Positions 1 through 6,544 of a stretch of 9,259 nucleotides of DNA are shown piece by piece. The stretch is taken from NCBI GenBank assembly GCA_031277235.1, contig JAITMT010000147.1, positions 1 to 9,259 of the forward strand, written 5' to 3'. A program made the translations under genes and the position numbers. This DNA comes from Tannerella sp. Lineage in GTDB: Bacteria; Bacteroidota; Bacteroidia; Bacteroidales; Tannerellaceae. Numbering within the stretch: position 1 is the stretch's first letter; the number at the start of each line of letters is the position of its first letter. The notes under the pieces are model-generated. The model was not told where the DNA came from. It did not search any database and saw only the letters and a program-made list of their open reading frames with translations.

Positions 1-1783
1 TGATCCGTTCCATAATCGGGCGATGGTCGTAACTGTACTGTGCATAAAATTCCGCTCCGAAAATTCCCTTATTGTATCCGGCATTGAGGGTGTTTGAAAT
101 GAACCACACCGTTTTCAGGTTCGGGTTTCCCCGCAGAATCTGCAAGTCATCCATGTCCTGCGTTACATTGTTGAGGTCGGAGAGGGAGGGCGGATAGCCG
201 GAAACGTAGCCGTTGTAGCGGATCCAGGCATTGTCGCTGATGTTGTAAACGGCGCGCAGCGAGGGGCGAAGGATGTAGTTTTCGGCGCTTTTGCCGTCCT
301 GGCTGTTGAAGGTGCGCATGACGCCCAGCCCGAACGTGTAACTGAATTTGCTTTTGGAGAGGAGATATTCCGCATAGCCGTACGTTTGCGAGACGTCCAG
401 CCCCACGCGGCTCGACACGTTGCCCGCGTAGATGTTTTCCGTGGAACTCTGCGTGTGCCTCAGACCGCCCGTCAGTTTTCCGCCCGGCAACTTTTTTTCG
501 TAAATGCCTTCGGCTATGAGCGAATATTTTTTTCCGGTGATGAAGGACTCGATGAGGTACGGCTCGCGGTTTGCCTGTTCCTGGCGGTAGGTTCGGGTTG
601 ATCTGGAGTCCATGTACGTGCCGACGATGTTCAGGATGACCAACTGTTCATTTTTCAGATTCCGCTGAAAGTAAATATCCAGCGAAGGCGTTCTGTTCCA
701 CCACGTGGAATGGTCGGAGAGGAACGACGAATCCCTCGAGCCGTTCGATGTGTAAAGCGTGGCGATTCTGTCGGAAAACTGGTTGGGAGTATCTTCGTAA
801 TTGTTCCGGAGCGTTGCGTTGAAAAGATATCTGTCGGGTTCGTTCAGGTTGTAGTTGAGGGCAAGATTGAGCGTTTTTTCGTTGAATAGCGTCGGCTGTC
901 CGAGTTCGTCGCGGTGCAGCGTTTCTCCGGGAAAGGCAAAAGTCTGACGGTTTTCCCGCGTCCATTCGACTTTTCGGTTGTGAAACCGGGCGTTCACGCC
1001 AAATTCCGATTTCTTATGGTTCACCTTGGCAGAGAGGTAGTTTTCTCCAAATCCGAGCCGCCAGAACGCATTCGTCAGGTTGGTTGATATGCTTCCTCCC
1101 GAATCGCGGCGGCGGGTGATATAGTCAATGACCGCAGCCGCATTGCCGTATCTCATGCCGGGATCTTCGTGATATTCGATGCGGATAATGTCGCGGGGCT
1201 GGAGGGCGACGACTTCCGCCACGGTAACTTCAATGCCGTTGATGCGCAGTTGCACGGGGTCGCCTCCGGGCGTGGCAACCGTATTGCTGACGGGATTGAT
1301 CGCGATGCGCGACAGTTGCATGTTCTGGAGCAGGCTCAGCCCGCTGTTGGAGGCTTTCAACTGCGTTGCGGAGGGAATCAGCAGTTTGCGGTCGGCTTTC
1401 TGGATGACGGTCGAGCCGGTTACGGTAACTTCATTGAGCGCAATGCCGGAAAATGGCAGGGCTACGGCTCCCAAATCGCGGTCGCTGTCGAGATCGGGAA
1501 TCGGGGTAAGGGTTTTGCCGTATCCCGCGAACGTGGAGGAAAGGATGTAATCGCCCTGCGAAAGATTTTCAAACATAAAATGCCCGGCGCTGTCGCACAA
1601 CATCCCGGCAGCGAAGGAGGAGTCGGAGCGGAGCAGGGCTACGGCGGCAAATTCCAGGGGATTTTGGGTGTTGGCGTCCACTACGGCGCCCGATAATTTG
1701 ATTTGCGCCGTCAGCGGCGGGATGCTTGAGAGGGTTAAAAGCGCCGTAAAAAGGGCGGATTTGAGAGTCATAATTTTTGTCAT
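1..1783 (-). CDS. TonB-dependent receptor / outer-membrane beta-barrel protein, C-terminus cut by window edge
   Basis: The minus strand is open from ATG at 1783 to the left edge (about 594 codons, no stop). The product starts with a Sec signal peptide (hydrophobic residues ~9-22, likely cleavage after the Ala of PLTAQ, ~26). Residues ~28-110 look like a CarboxypepD_reg-like beta-sandwich (GAVVDANTQNPLEFAAVAL, then FENLSQGDYIL). Residues ~115-225 look like a plug domain: NEVTVTGSTVIQKADRK, then LRINGIEV, DIIRIEYHEDPGMRYGNAAAVIDYITRR. The rest is rich in alternating aromatic/polar strands typical of a 22-strand barrel. It resembles the OMP_b-brl_3 group of Bacteroidota receptors (usually ~750-900 residues), so roughly 200 residues or more are missing. 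An in-frame ATG at 1771 is an alternative start; 1783 gives a more basic n-region. It is divergently transcribed from the exporter operon. No SusD/RagB partner is visible and the ligand is unknown. The family call is firm; the role in uptake versus another outer-membrane function is open. Confidence 0.88.
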   Translation of the reverse strand, partial: MTKIMTLKSALFTALLTLSSIPPLTAQIKLSGAVVDANTQNPLEFAAVALLRSDSSFAAGMLCDSAGHFMFENLSQGDYILSSTFAGYGKTLTPIPDLDSDRDLGAVALPFSGIALNEVTVTGSTVIQKADRKLLIPSATQLKASNSGLSLLQNMQLSRIAINPVSNTVATPGGDPVQLRINGIEVTVAEVVALQPRDIIRIEYHEDPGMRYGNAAAVIDYITRRRDSGGSISTNLTNAFWRLGFGENYLSAKVNHKKSEFGVNARFHNRKVEWTRENRQTFAFPGETLHRDELGQPTLFNEKTLNLALNYNLNEPDRYLFNATLRNNYEDTPNQFSDRIATLYTSNGSRDSSFLSDHSTWWNRTPSLDIYFQRNLKNEQLVILNIVGTYMDSRSTRTYRQEQANREPYLIESFITGKKYSLIAEGIYEKKLPGGKLTGGLRHTQSSTENIYAGNVSSRVGLDVSQTYGYAEYLLSKSKFSYTFGLGVMRTFNSQDGKSAENYILRPSLRAVYNISDNAWIRYNGYVSGYPPSLSDLNNVTQDMDDLQILRGNPNLKTVWFISNTLNAGYNKGIFGAEFYAQYSYDHRPIMERI

Positions 1784-1802
1784 TACAGATTGGTTTTATC
1801 TA

Positions 1803-1830
1803 TAAGACGCAGAAGGGGGGAAAATGTTAC
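1803..1830 (-). promoter_or_regulatory. Possible ECF-sigma-type promoter for the TonB-dependent receptor
   Basis: Read on the minus strand, GTAAC (1830-1826) is followed by a 16-nt spacer and CGTCTTA (1809-1803). This matches the general ECF sigma layout of an AAC-containing -35 box and a CGTC-containing -10 box 16-17 nt apart. The -10 box ends 19 nt before the ATG at 1783, which implies a very short leader. No TAnnTTTG housekeeping box is seen in this orientation. The spacer contains a run of six C. This is motif matching by eye; the cognate sigma factor is not in the window. Confidence 0.45.
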
Positions 1831-1835
1831 AGAAA

Positions 1836-1857
1836 TTTGCAGGGGTAACCTTTGCAG
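1836..1857. repeat. Direct repeat TTTGCAG x2 between divergent genes
   Basis: TTTGCAG occurs at 1836-1842 and again at 1851-1857, a spacing of 15 nt, separated by GGGTAACC. The pair lies just upstream of the proposed -35 box of the leftward gene. A related TTGCAG occurs at 1943-1948. It could be a regulator-binding site, but two 7-mers are weak evidence. Confidence 0.3.
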
Positions 1858-1942
1858 TTGCTTTTTCCGTTCTCCCCATGTGCTTTAACCGTTAATTTAT
1901 CCTAAAAACAGGTTAATTATTCATAAAAACGCAAATAATCTC

Positions 1943-1971
1943 TTGCAGAAAATAATTATTTGTTACCTTTG
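1943..1971 (+). promoter_or_regulatory. Bacteroidota-type promoter of the exporter operon
   Basis: TTG at 1943-1945 (the -33 element) and TACCTTTG at 1964-1971 (the -7 element TAnnTTTG) are separated by 18 nt, close to the spacing known for the primary sigma factor of Bacteroidota. Transcription would start at about 1976-1979, leaving an AT-rich leader of ~65-70 nt before the ATG at 2045. It is the only good match upstream of the ABC gene, and the short downstream gaps suggest it serves all five or six genes. Confidence 0.7.
1950..1961. promoter_or_regulatory. 12-bp perfect palindrome inside the operon promoter
   Basis: AAATAATTATTT is a perfect 12-bp inverted repeat lying between the -33 and -7 elements of the rightward promoter. 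A dimeric repressor bound here would block the promoter. The sequence is pure A/T in an A/T-rich region, so chance is a real alternative. Confidence 0.25.
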
Positions 1972-2044
1972 CGCAATAAAAAAACGTATTTGAAGTTTTA
2001 TTATTCGATTCATTGACTCTCAAAAACACAAAAAAATATCAACG

Positions 2045-2746
2045 ATGGAAAAGATTATTCAGTTGAAGGATATTTCAAAGAAATATATTGTCGGGACGAT
2101 AGAAGTCCCGGCGCTTCGTTCCATATCCATTGATATTGCTAAAAATGAGTATGTTGCCATTATGGGACCGTCGGGTTCCGGCAAGTCAACGCTGATGAAT
2201 CTGATTGGTTGTTTGGACACGCCTACGGAAGGAGTTTACATTCTGAACGACCACGACGTCAGTTCGTTGACCGACGATGAACTTGCCGCCGTTCGCAACC
2301 GGGAAATCGGTTTCGTTTTCCAGACTTTCAATCTGTTACCCCGTTACGACGCGCTGGGCAACGTGCAGTTACCGCTTATTTATGCCGGAAAAACGAAAGC
2401 CGAGCGCATCGAGCGCGCCCAAAAGGTGATTGAACAGGTGGGGCTGACCGACCGCAGTCATCACAAGCCGAACGAAATGTCGGGAGGTCAGCGCCAGCGG
2501 GTAGCCGTAGCGCGTGCATTGGTCAGCAATCCGTCCATTATTCTTGCCGACGAGCCGACCGGAAATCTGGATACGAAAACTTCGATTGACATCATGCGCC
2601 TGTTCAGCGAAATTCACCGCAAGGGAAACACGATTATTCTCGTTACGCACGAGGAAGACATTGCGCGCTATGCCCATCGCATCATCCGGCTTCGCGACGG
2701 ACTGGTCGAATCGGATCAGACCAATCCGGATATTCGGACGGATTAA
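2045..2746 (+). CDS. ABC transporter ATP-binding protein, MacB/LolD class
   Basis: This 233-residue cytoplasmic ATPase has the full size of a free-standing nucleotide-binding domain. Visible motifs: Walker A GPSGSGKST (41-49), Q-loop in VFQTFNLLP (Q93), signature MSGGQRQR (145-152, Met in place of the usual Leu), Walker B IILADEPTG (165-173), D-loop NLD (174-176) and switch His202 in VTHE. The NLIGCLD and DEPTGNLD wording is typical of the MacB/LolD/FtsE group that pairs with FtsX-like permeases. It should dimerise and power the permease encoded at 6545-7783. In Escherichia coli MacB this domain is fused to the permease; here it is separate and three genes away, as is common in Bacteroidota. 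ATG 2045 is preceded by A-rich sequence with no Shine-Dalgarno motif. LolD of lipoprotein sorting is the main alternative, but the linked adaptors and TolC homolog argue for export. Confidence 0.95.
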   Translation: MEKIIQLKDISKKYIVGTIEVPALRSISIDIAKNEYVAIMGPSGSGKSTLMNLIGCLDTPTEGVYILNDHDVSSLTDDELAAVRNREIGFVFQTFNLLPRYDALGNVQLPLIYAGKTKAERIERAQKVIEQVGLTDRSHHKPNEMSGGQRQRVAVARALVSNPSIILADEPTGNLDTKTSIDIMRLFSEIHRKGNTIILVTHEEDIARYAHRIIRLRDGLVESDQTNPDIRTD

Positions 2747-2776
2747 TCATGCCATCATAAAACAAAAATATAGCCC

Positions 2777-4090
2777 ATGCTGAGTAAAGGCAACAGTTTG
2801 ATATTCACGTTTTTAATGTCTCTGACGGTTTCGTGTTCGCACGATCCGGACGTCTCCACATATACCGTTTCGTACGGCAATTTCAGCAATTCGATGGTGA
2901 TAGAAGGCTATGTCGAGCCGGTCAATTCGACCACACTGACCAGCCCGATGCCCTGCGACGGTACGATACAGTTTCTGGTGGAGGACGGCGAGCAGGTGGA
3001 AGAAGGGCAGGTGGTGTGCATCATCGAATGGCAACAACTCCAAAACGAATACGACCAGATGACCATCGCCCTCGAGAATGCGGAAGTGGGAATCAACAAA
3101 ACGCAAGCCGACCTGAATATGCAGTTTGCCCTTCTCGAAGCCCAAGTCAGAACAAATGACGCCGACACGCGAATTGCGCAAATGGATTCGCTGCAAATCG
3201 CCTTCATGTCGCCGGGGCAAAGAACCATCAAGGAACTGGAACTGGAAAGGGCGTCCATCGAAAAGGCGCGGTACGAGAAAAAATTAAACGCCCTCAAAGT
3301 GATTCAGCAAACCGAAATCAAAAAACTGGAACTCGAAATTCAACGGTTCAGGACGAATGTGCAATCGGTCAAGGAACGGTTGGACGCCCTGACGCTCAAG
3401 GCGCCCCGTGGCGGATTAATCCTCAGAGCCAACAGTCCGCTGACCGGAACGAAACTGAATGTGGGCGACCCGGTCTGGAGCCGGTTTCCGGTGGCGACCA
3501 TGCCCGAATTTGAGCAGATGAAAGTGAAAATCATGGCGCCGGAAGCGGATTTCAAAAGCATCAACGTCAACGATTCGGTTTTTTACACCTTCGACGCCAT
3601 GCCCGGCAACACGGGTTCCGGGAAAATCCTCAAGAAATCCCCGATGGGACAGCCCTACAAACGCGGCTCGACCGTGAAATTCTTTGAAATAGAAGCGTCC
3701 ATTGACAGCGTGCAGACCATGCCCGAACCGGGTTTTACGGCGAATTGCCGGATTATATTCAAGCAAAGTGAAAATGTGATTTCCATCCCTCAAATTGCTA
3801 TTTTTGAGGAAGATTCGCTGAAAATCGTTTTTGTCCGGAATCAAGGAAGATTTGAAAAACGGCAGGTGCTGACGGGCATTTCGTCGCAGAAAGAATCGGT
3901 CATCACAGCCGGACTGAAGGAAGGAGATATCATAACGCTCAGCAAACCGAAACTTTCATTAGTGAAAAAACAGGTTGCCCTGCTCGATTCGCTCGCTCAA
4001 ACGCCGGAAACGCCGGTTGATTCGCTAAAACCGGAAAACGGACAGCAACTTCCGGCTACCGTCATGCCCCAAACAATCATTCAACCCTAA
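2777..4090 (+). CDS. HlyD/MacA-family periplasmic adaptor protein 1 (probable lipoprotein)
   Basis: This 437-residue adaptor of a tripartite exporter begins with a short hydrophobic signal (residues ~8-18) ending in TVSC. Cys20 is a candidate lipidation site, although Thr at -3 is not canonical. Next come the first half of a lipoyl-like domain (~55-84, with DGEQVEEGQVV), a long coiled-coil hairpin (~86-205, turn near MSPGQ at 144-148), the second lipoyl half (LKAPRGGLILRAN, ~207-219), a beta-barrel domain (~245-335) and a membrane-proximal domain (~336-390, VISIPQIAIF to LKEGDIITL). The tail is rich in Pro and Gln. R132, L139 and S145 near the hairpin tip loosely resemble the RLS motif by which adaptors touch TolC (the last spacing is off by one). 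The start lies 30 nt after the ATPase stop, in the same operon. It is the most distant of the three adaptors here. Confidence 0.9.
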   Translation: MLSKGNSLIFTFLMSLTVSCSHDPDVSTYTVSYGNFSNSMVIEGYVEPVNSTTLTSPMPCDGTIQFLVEDGEQVEEGQVVCIIEWQQLQNEYDQMTIALENAEVGINKTQADLNMQFALLEAQVRTNDADTRIAQMDSLQIAFMSPGQRTIKELELERASIEKARYEKKLNALKVIQQTEIKKLELEIQRFRTNVQSVKERLDALTLKAPRGGLILRANSPLTGTKLNVGDPVWSRFPVATMPEFEQMKVKIMAPEADFKSINVNDSVFYTFDAMPGNTGSGKILKKSPMGQPYKRGSTVKFFEIEASIDSVQTMPEPGFTANCRIIFKQSENVISIPQIAIFEEDSLKIVFVRNQGRFEKRQVLTGISSQKESVITAGLKEGDIITLSKPKLSLVKKQVALLDSLAQTPETPVDSLKPENGQQLPATVMPQTIIQP

Positions 4091-4103
4091 CACAGATAAC
4101 ACT

Positions 4104-5366
4104 ATGAATCATCCCAAAGAAATTCTCAAATTCGGACTATTTTTCCTGCTTGCCGTTCTTCTTTTCACCTGCAAGGACAAGAATGCCAATCAGATACCGA
4201 CCAGTAAAGCCGTGAAAGGCGTATTTTACGTGGATTTGTACGAAGAAGGCGAAATTGAAGCCGTCAACGCCATCAACATTTCGTCGCCTTCCATCAATTA
4301 CCGGTTCGGTTACAATATGAAAATCACCTACATCGTGAAGGACGGAACGGAAGTGAACGCCGGCGATACCCTCCTGATTTTTGACCCGTCGGACGTAAAC
4401 AAGGCGATCATGGACGCTCAGAGCAAACTCGAAATAAACGACGCGGAACTGGAAAAAATGATCGCCCAGCAGGAATCCGATTTGGAAGAATTGAGAGCGA
4501 ATTATGAGGTAACGCGCATCTCGCACGAGATTTCCAAAATCAGACTGGAACAAGCCGGATACGAATCGGACATCAAGAAAAAAGAAATAGAACTCAATCT
4601 CGAAAAGGCGGAAATCGCGCTGCAACAGGCAAAGGAACAGATTGACAACCGTATCAAAATCAATACGGAAGAAGTCAAACAGAGAAAATTAAGTATCTCC
4701 CAAGACCAGCAACTGCTCAACGATGCGAACGCCGCCCTGCGCCAATTGACCGTCGTTACGCCCTCGCCGGGAATTGCGATTATCTCCCACAACTGGAGCA
4801 CCGGCAACAAGTTTCAGGTGGGCGAGCAAGTGTGGACGGGCATGCCGCTCATTTCGTTGCCCGACCTGTCGCAACTGAAAGCCACCGTGAGGATTAACGA
4901 AGTGGACATCGCGAAAATTTCAAAAGGATTGAACGTGGAAATAAAACCCGACGCCTTTTCGGAAAGCAAGTTTACCGGCGTCGTAAAGGAGATTGCGAAT
5001 TTGGCGGAAAACAAGCAGGGTTCGACGAAAATAAAAGTATTCCCCGTGTCGATTTATCTGAACGAAACGGATAAAAACCTGTTGCCGGGACTGACCGTCA
5101 GTTGCCGGATTATCGTTGATAAACTGGAAGATGTGTTGTATGTGCCGATTGATGCGATTTATACGGAATTAGGCGTCAATTTCGTCTATAAAAAATCGGG
5201 AACAGGTTTCAAAAAAATGGAAGTGGAAACCGGAAACAGCAATTCCGACTATGCGGTCATCGTGAAAGGACTCGACGAAGGCGACGAGGTGGCGCTGACC
5301 GACCCGTTCTACGAAGAAAACAAGGAAAAGGAAAAGGAAACGACTGCAAACGCTCAAAAGAATTAG
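4104..5366 (+). CDS. HlyD/MacA-family periplasmic adaptor protein 2
   Basis: This 420-residue adaptor starts 13 nt after adaptor 1. A hydrophobic segment (residues ~9-22) ends in LLFTC; Cys23 followed by KDK suggests a lipoprotein, but Phe-Thr before the Cys is a poor lipobox, so an uncleaved N-terminal anchor is possible. Domain order: lipoyl half (~57-93, VKDGTEVNAGDTLLIF), a very long charged coiled-coil hairpin (~96-215, turn near AGYES at 151-155), second lipoyl half (~218-230, TPSPGIAIISHN), beta-barrel (~258-338, ending PGLTVSCRIIV) and membrane-proximal domain (~344-400, VLYVPIDAIY to LDEGDEVAL). The C-terminus is a Glu/Lys-rich tail. It shares with adaptor 3 the pattern DP-[SA]-[DE]-VNK just before the coiled coil, which marks the two as closer paralogs. 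It should link the permease to the TolC homolog; the substrate is unknown. Confidence 0.9.
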   Translation: MNHPKEILKFGLFFLLAVLLFTCKDKNANQIPTSKAVKGVFYVDLYEEGEIEAVNAINISSPSINYRFGYNMKITYIVKDGTEVNAGDTLLIFDPSDVNKAIMDAQSKLEINDAELEKMIAQQESDLEELRANYEVTRISHEISKIRLEQAGYESDIKKKEIELNLEKAEIALQQAKEQIDNRIKINTEEVKQRKLSISQDQQLLNDANAALRQLTVVTPSPGIAIISHNWSTGNKFQVGEQVWTGMPLISLPDLSQLKATVRINEVDIAKISKGLNVEIKPDAFSESKFTGVVKEIANLAENKQGSTKIKVFPVSIYLNETDKNLLPGLTVSCRIIVDKLEDVLYVPIDAIYTELGVNFVYKKSGTGFKKMEVETGNSNSDYAVIVKGLDEGDEVALTDPFYEENKEKEKETTANAQKN

Positions 5367-5371
5367 ACGCT

Positions 5372-6517
5372 ATGAAAAAAAATCAACACATCATAAGCCT
5401 CTCCCCAACCTCTCTCCTCAAGAGAGGGGCTTCGTCCGACTTCCTTCCCTTGAGGGGAGGGCTGGGGTGGGGCTTTCGCTCGCGCGGACTCCGCTCGCGC
5501 GGATTTGCAATCCGTGCGTTCAGTTTCTCCTTCATCCTTATTCTACTCCTCCTCGCTTCCTGCGGAAAATCAGGCGATTCGGATTTGGCGGGAAGAGGTT
5601 CCGGCGGCGCTGTCGTCATCGAAACCGGAACGCTCGAAGCCATTAACAATAAACTGTTTATATTGCCCCGCTATTCCATGTACTGGTACGAAATGCGAAT
5701 TGTCGGATTAGCCGAAAACGGTACGATGGTCAATGAAGGCGATTCCATCATCCAGGTTGATCCGGCGGAAGTCAACAAATTTATTATAGAAAGAGAAACA
5801 TATCTCGAAACAGAGTACGCAAACCTCGAAAAAATGCAGGTGCAGCAGAGCAATCAAATCAGCGAAATGGAGTCGAAAATAAAGAACGAAACAGCCGCCT
5901 TCAATTTGAAAAAAATCGAACTGGAATCCTCCCGTTTCGAGACGGAACGGCAGCAAAAAATCAAACAACTCGAATTTAAGCAAGCCGAACTCAATCTCGC
6001 CAAGGAAAAGCGCAAGTTGGAACTCACCAGAATCATTATAGACAACGATACGAAAATCCAGCAAATACGGATCCGGCAGATAGAGAATGATTTGGAGCAT
6101 TTTTACCGGATTTTGCCCGAACTGACCGTCCGTTCTTCGGTGGCAGGCGTGTTTCAGCGCGGGCGAAACATGCGTACCGGACAGCCGCTGGTGTTGGGCG
6201 ACATGATGTACTGCGGTTACAGCATGGGCAACGTGCCCGAATTGAAATGGATGAAAGTAAACACGTTCGTCAACGAAAACGATTTTCTCAAGTTGCAGGT
6301 CGGACAGAAAGTAATCGTGCGGTTGGACGCGCTGCCCGAAATCAAATTCGACGGCGAAGTGTCGTATGTCGGCAAACTTTGCCGCCTGAAAGAAGAAAAA
6401 TCGAAACAGAAAGGCTTTGACGTGGAAGTAAAAATGCTCGAACCCGACGAACGCCTGAAACCCGGCATGACCGTAAGTTGCGAATTTCAAACAACCAACC
6501 AACAACTAAACAACTAA
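5372..6517 (+). CDS. HlyD-family adaptor protein 3, lipoprotein with repeat-derived N-terminus and no membrane-proximal domain
   Basis: This 381-residue adaptor starts 5 nt after adaptor 2. A perfect lipobox LASC puts lipidation at Cys64, after the hydrophobic core ~51-61. The n-region is about 49 residues, where ~5-20 would be usual, because residues ~8-48 are encoded by a palindromic repeat element (separate entry). No in-frame ATG or GTG lies between the repeat and the signal core; an in-frame TTG (Leu27) lies inside the repeat, so ATG 5372 is preferred. After the Cys come a lipoyl half (~85-130, AENGTMVNEGDSIIQVDPAEVNK), a coiled-coil hairpin (~135-246), the second lipoyl half (~251-264) and a beta-barrel domain (~291-373, ending PGMTVSCEF). 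The protein stops there, so the membrane-proximal domain of the other two adaptors is absent. The stop lies inside an octamer repeat array. It may be a specialised partner in a mixed adaptor ring or a decaying paralog. Confidence 0.87.
   Translation: MKKNQHIISLSPTSLLKRGASSDFLPLRGGLGWGFRSRGLRSRGFAIRAFSFSFILILLLLASCGKSGDSDLAGRGSGGAVVIETGTLEAINNKLFILPRYSMYWYEMRIVGLAENGTMVNEGDSIIQVDPAEVNKFIIERETYLETEYANLEKMQVQQSNQISEMESKIKNETAAFNLKKIELESSRFETERQQKIKQLEFKQAELNLAKEKRKLELTRIIIDNDTKIQQIRIRQIENDLEHFYRILPELTVRSSVAGVFQRGRNMRTGQPLVLGDMMYCGYSMGNVPELKWMKVNTFVNENDFLKLQVGQKVIVRLDALPEIKFDGEVSYVGKLCRLKEEKSKQKGFDVEVKMLEPDERLKPGMTVSCEFQTTNQQLNN
5395..5518 (+). repeat. GC-rich palindromic repeat element inserted in a coding region
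   Basis: About 124 nt differ sharply from the surrounding coding sequence. Outer arms 5395-5410 and 5460-5475 pair over 16 positions with two mismatches and one G-T pair. Inside them are two smaller hairpins: CCTCTC (5409-5414) with GAGAGG (5422-5427), and CCTTCCC (5443-5449) with GGGGAGG (5454-5460) around a TTGA loop. A 12-mer CGCTCGCGCGGA follows twice (5477-5488 and 5492-5503, period 15). A final hairpin has arms CGCGCGGATT (5496-5505) and AATCCGTGCG (5509-5518) around TGC. The element is translated in frame into residues ~8-49 of adaptor 3, including the 5-residue repeat RSRGL/RSRGF. No second copy is present in the window. It resembles dispersed REP/MITE-like elements; no transposase is visible. 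Confidence 0.75.
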
Positions 6518-6534
6518 ACGATTAAACAACTAAA
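6503..6534 (+). repeat. Octamer tandem array, 4 units, spanning the stop of adaptor 3
   Basis: The unit CAACTAAA occurs at 6503-6510, 6511-6518 and 6527-6534, with a variant CGATTAAA at 6519-6526, in perfect 8-nt phase. The TAA stop of adaptor 3 (6515-6517) lies in the second unit, and the array fills most of the 27-nt gap before the permease ATG at 6545. A further CAAGAAGA just before the start is a purine-rich stretch that may serve weakly in ribosome binding. Confidence 0.8.
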
Positions 6535-6544
6535 CAAGAAGAAA

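Noticed and set aside
1169..1696. 175-codon open frame on the plus strand opposite the receptor N-terminus
   Set aside because: It overlaps the signal, regulatory-like and plug domains of the receptor read on the other strand. The Gly/Val/Ala-rich product matches nothing recognisable.
1..1783. SusC/RagA of a polysaccharide-utilisation locus
   Set aside because: The N-terminal domain is compatible with the wider superfamily, but the visible plug lacks the usual SusC wording, there is no SusD/RagB or glycoside hydrolase gene in view, and the divergent neighbour is an exporter.
5395..5518. Palindromic element as a rho-independent terminator or attenuator between adaptors 2 and 3
   Set aside because: It lies after the start codon of adaptor 3, is open in frame, and none of its hairpins is followed by a T-run. 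Leaving it out would remove the only good start for the LASC signal peptide.
5708..6505. 265-codon open frame on the minus strand opposite adaptor 3
   Set aside because: It is antisense to a clear HlyD-family gene, and its product is a His/Phe/Val-rich string typical of reverse-strand reading of Glu/Lys/Asn-rich coding sequence. No domain is recognisable.
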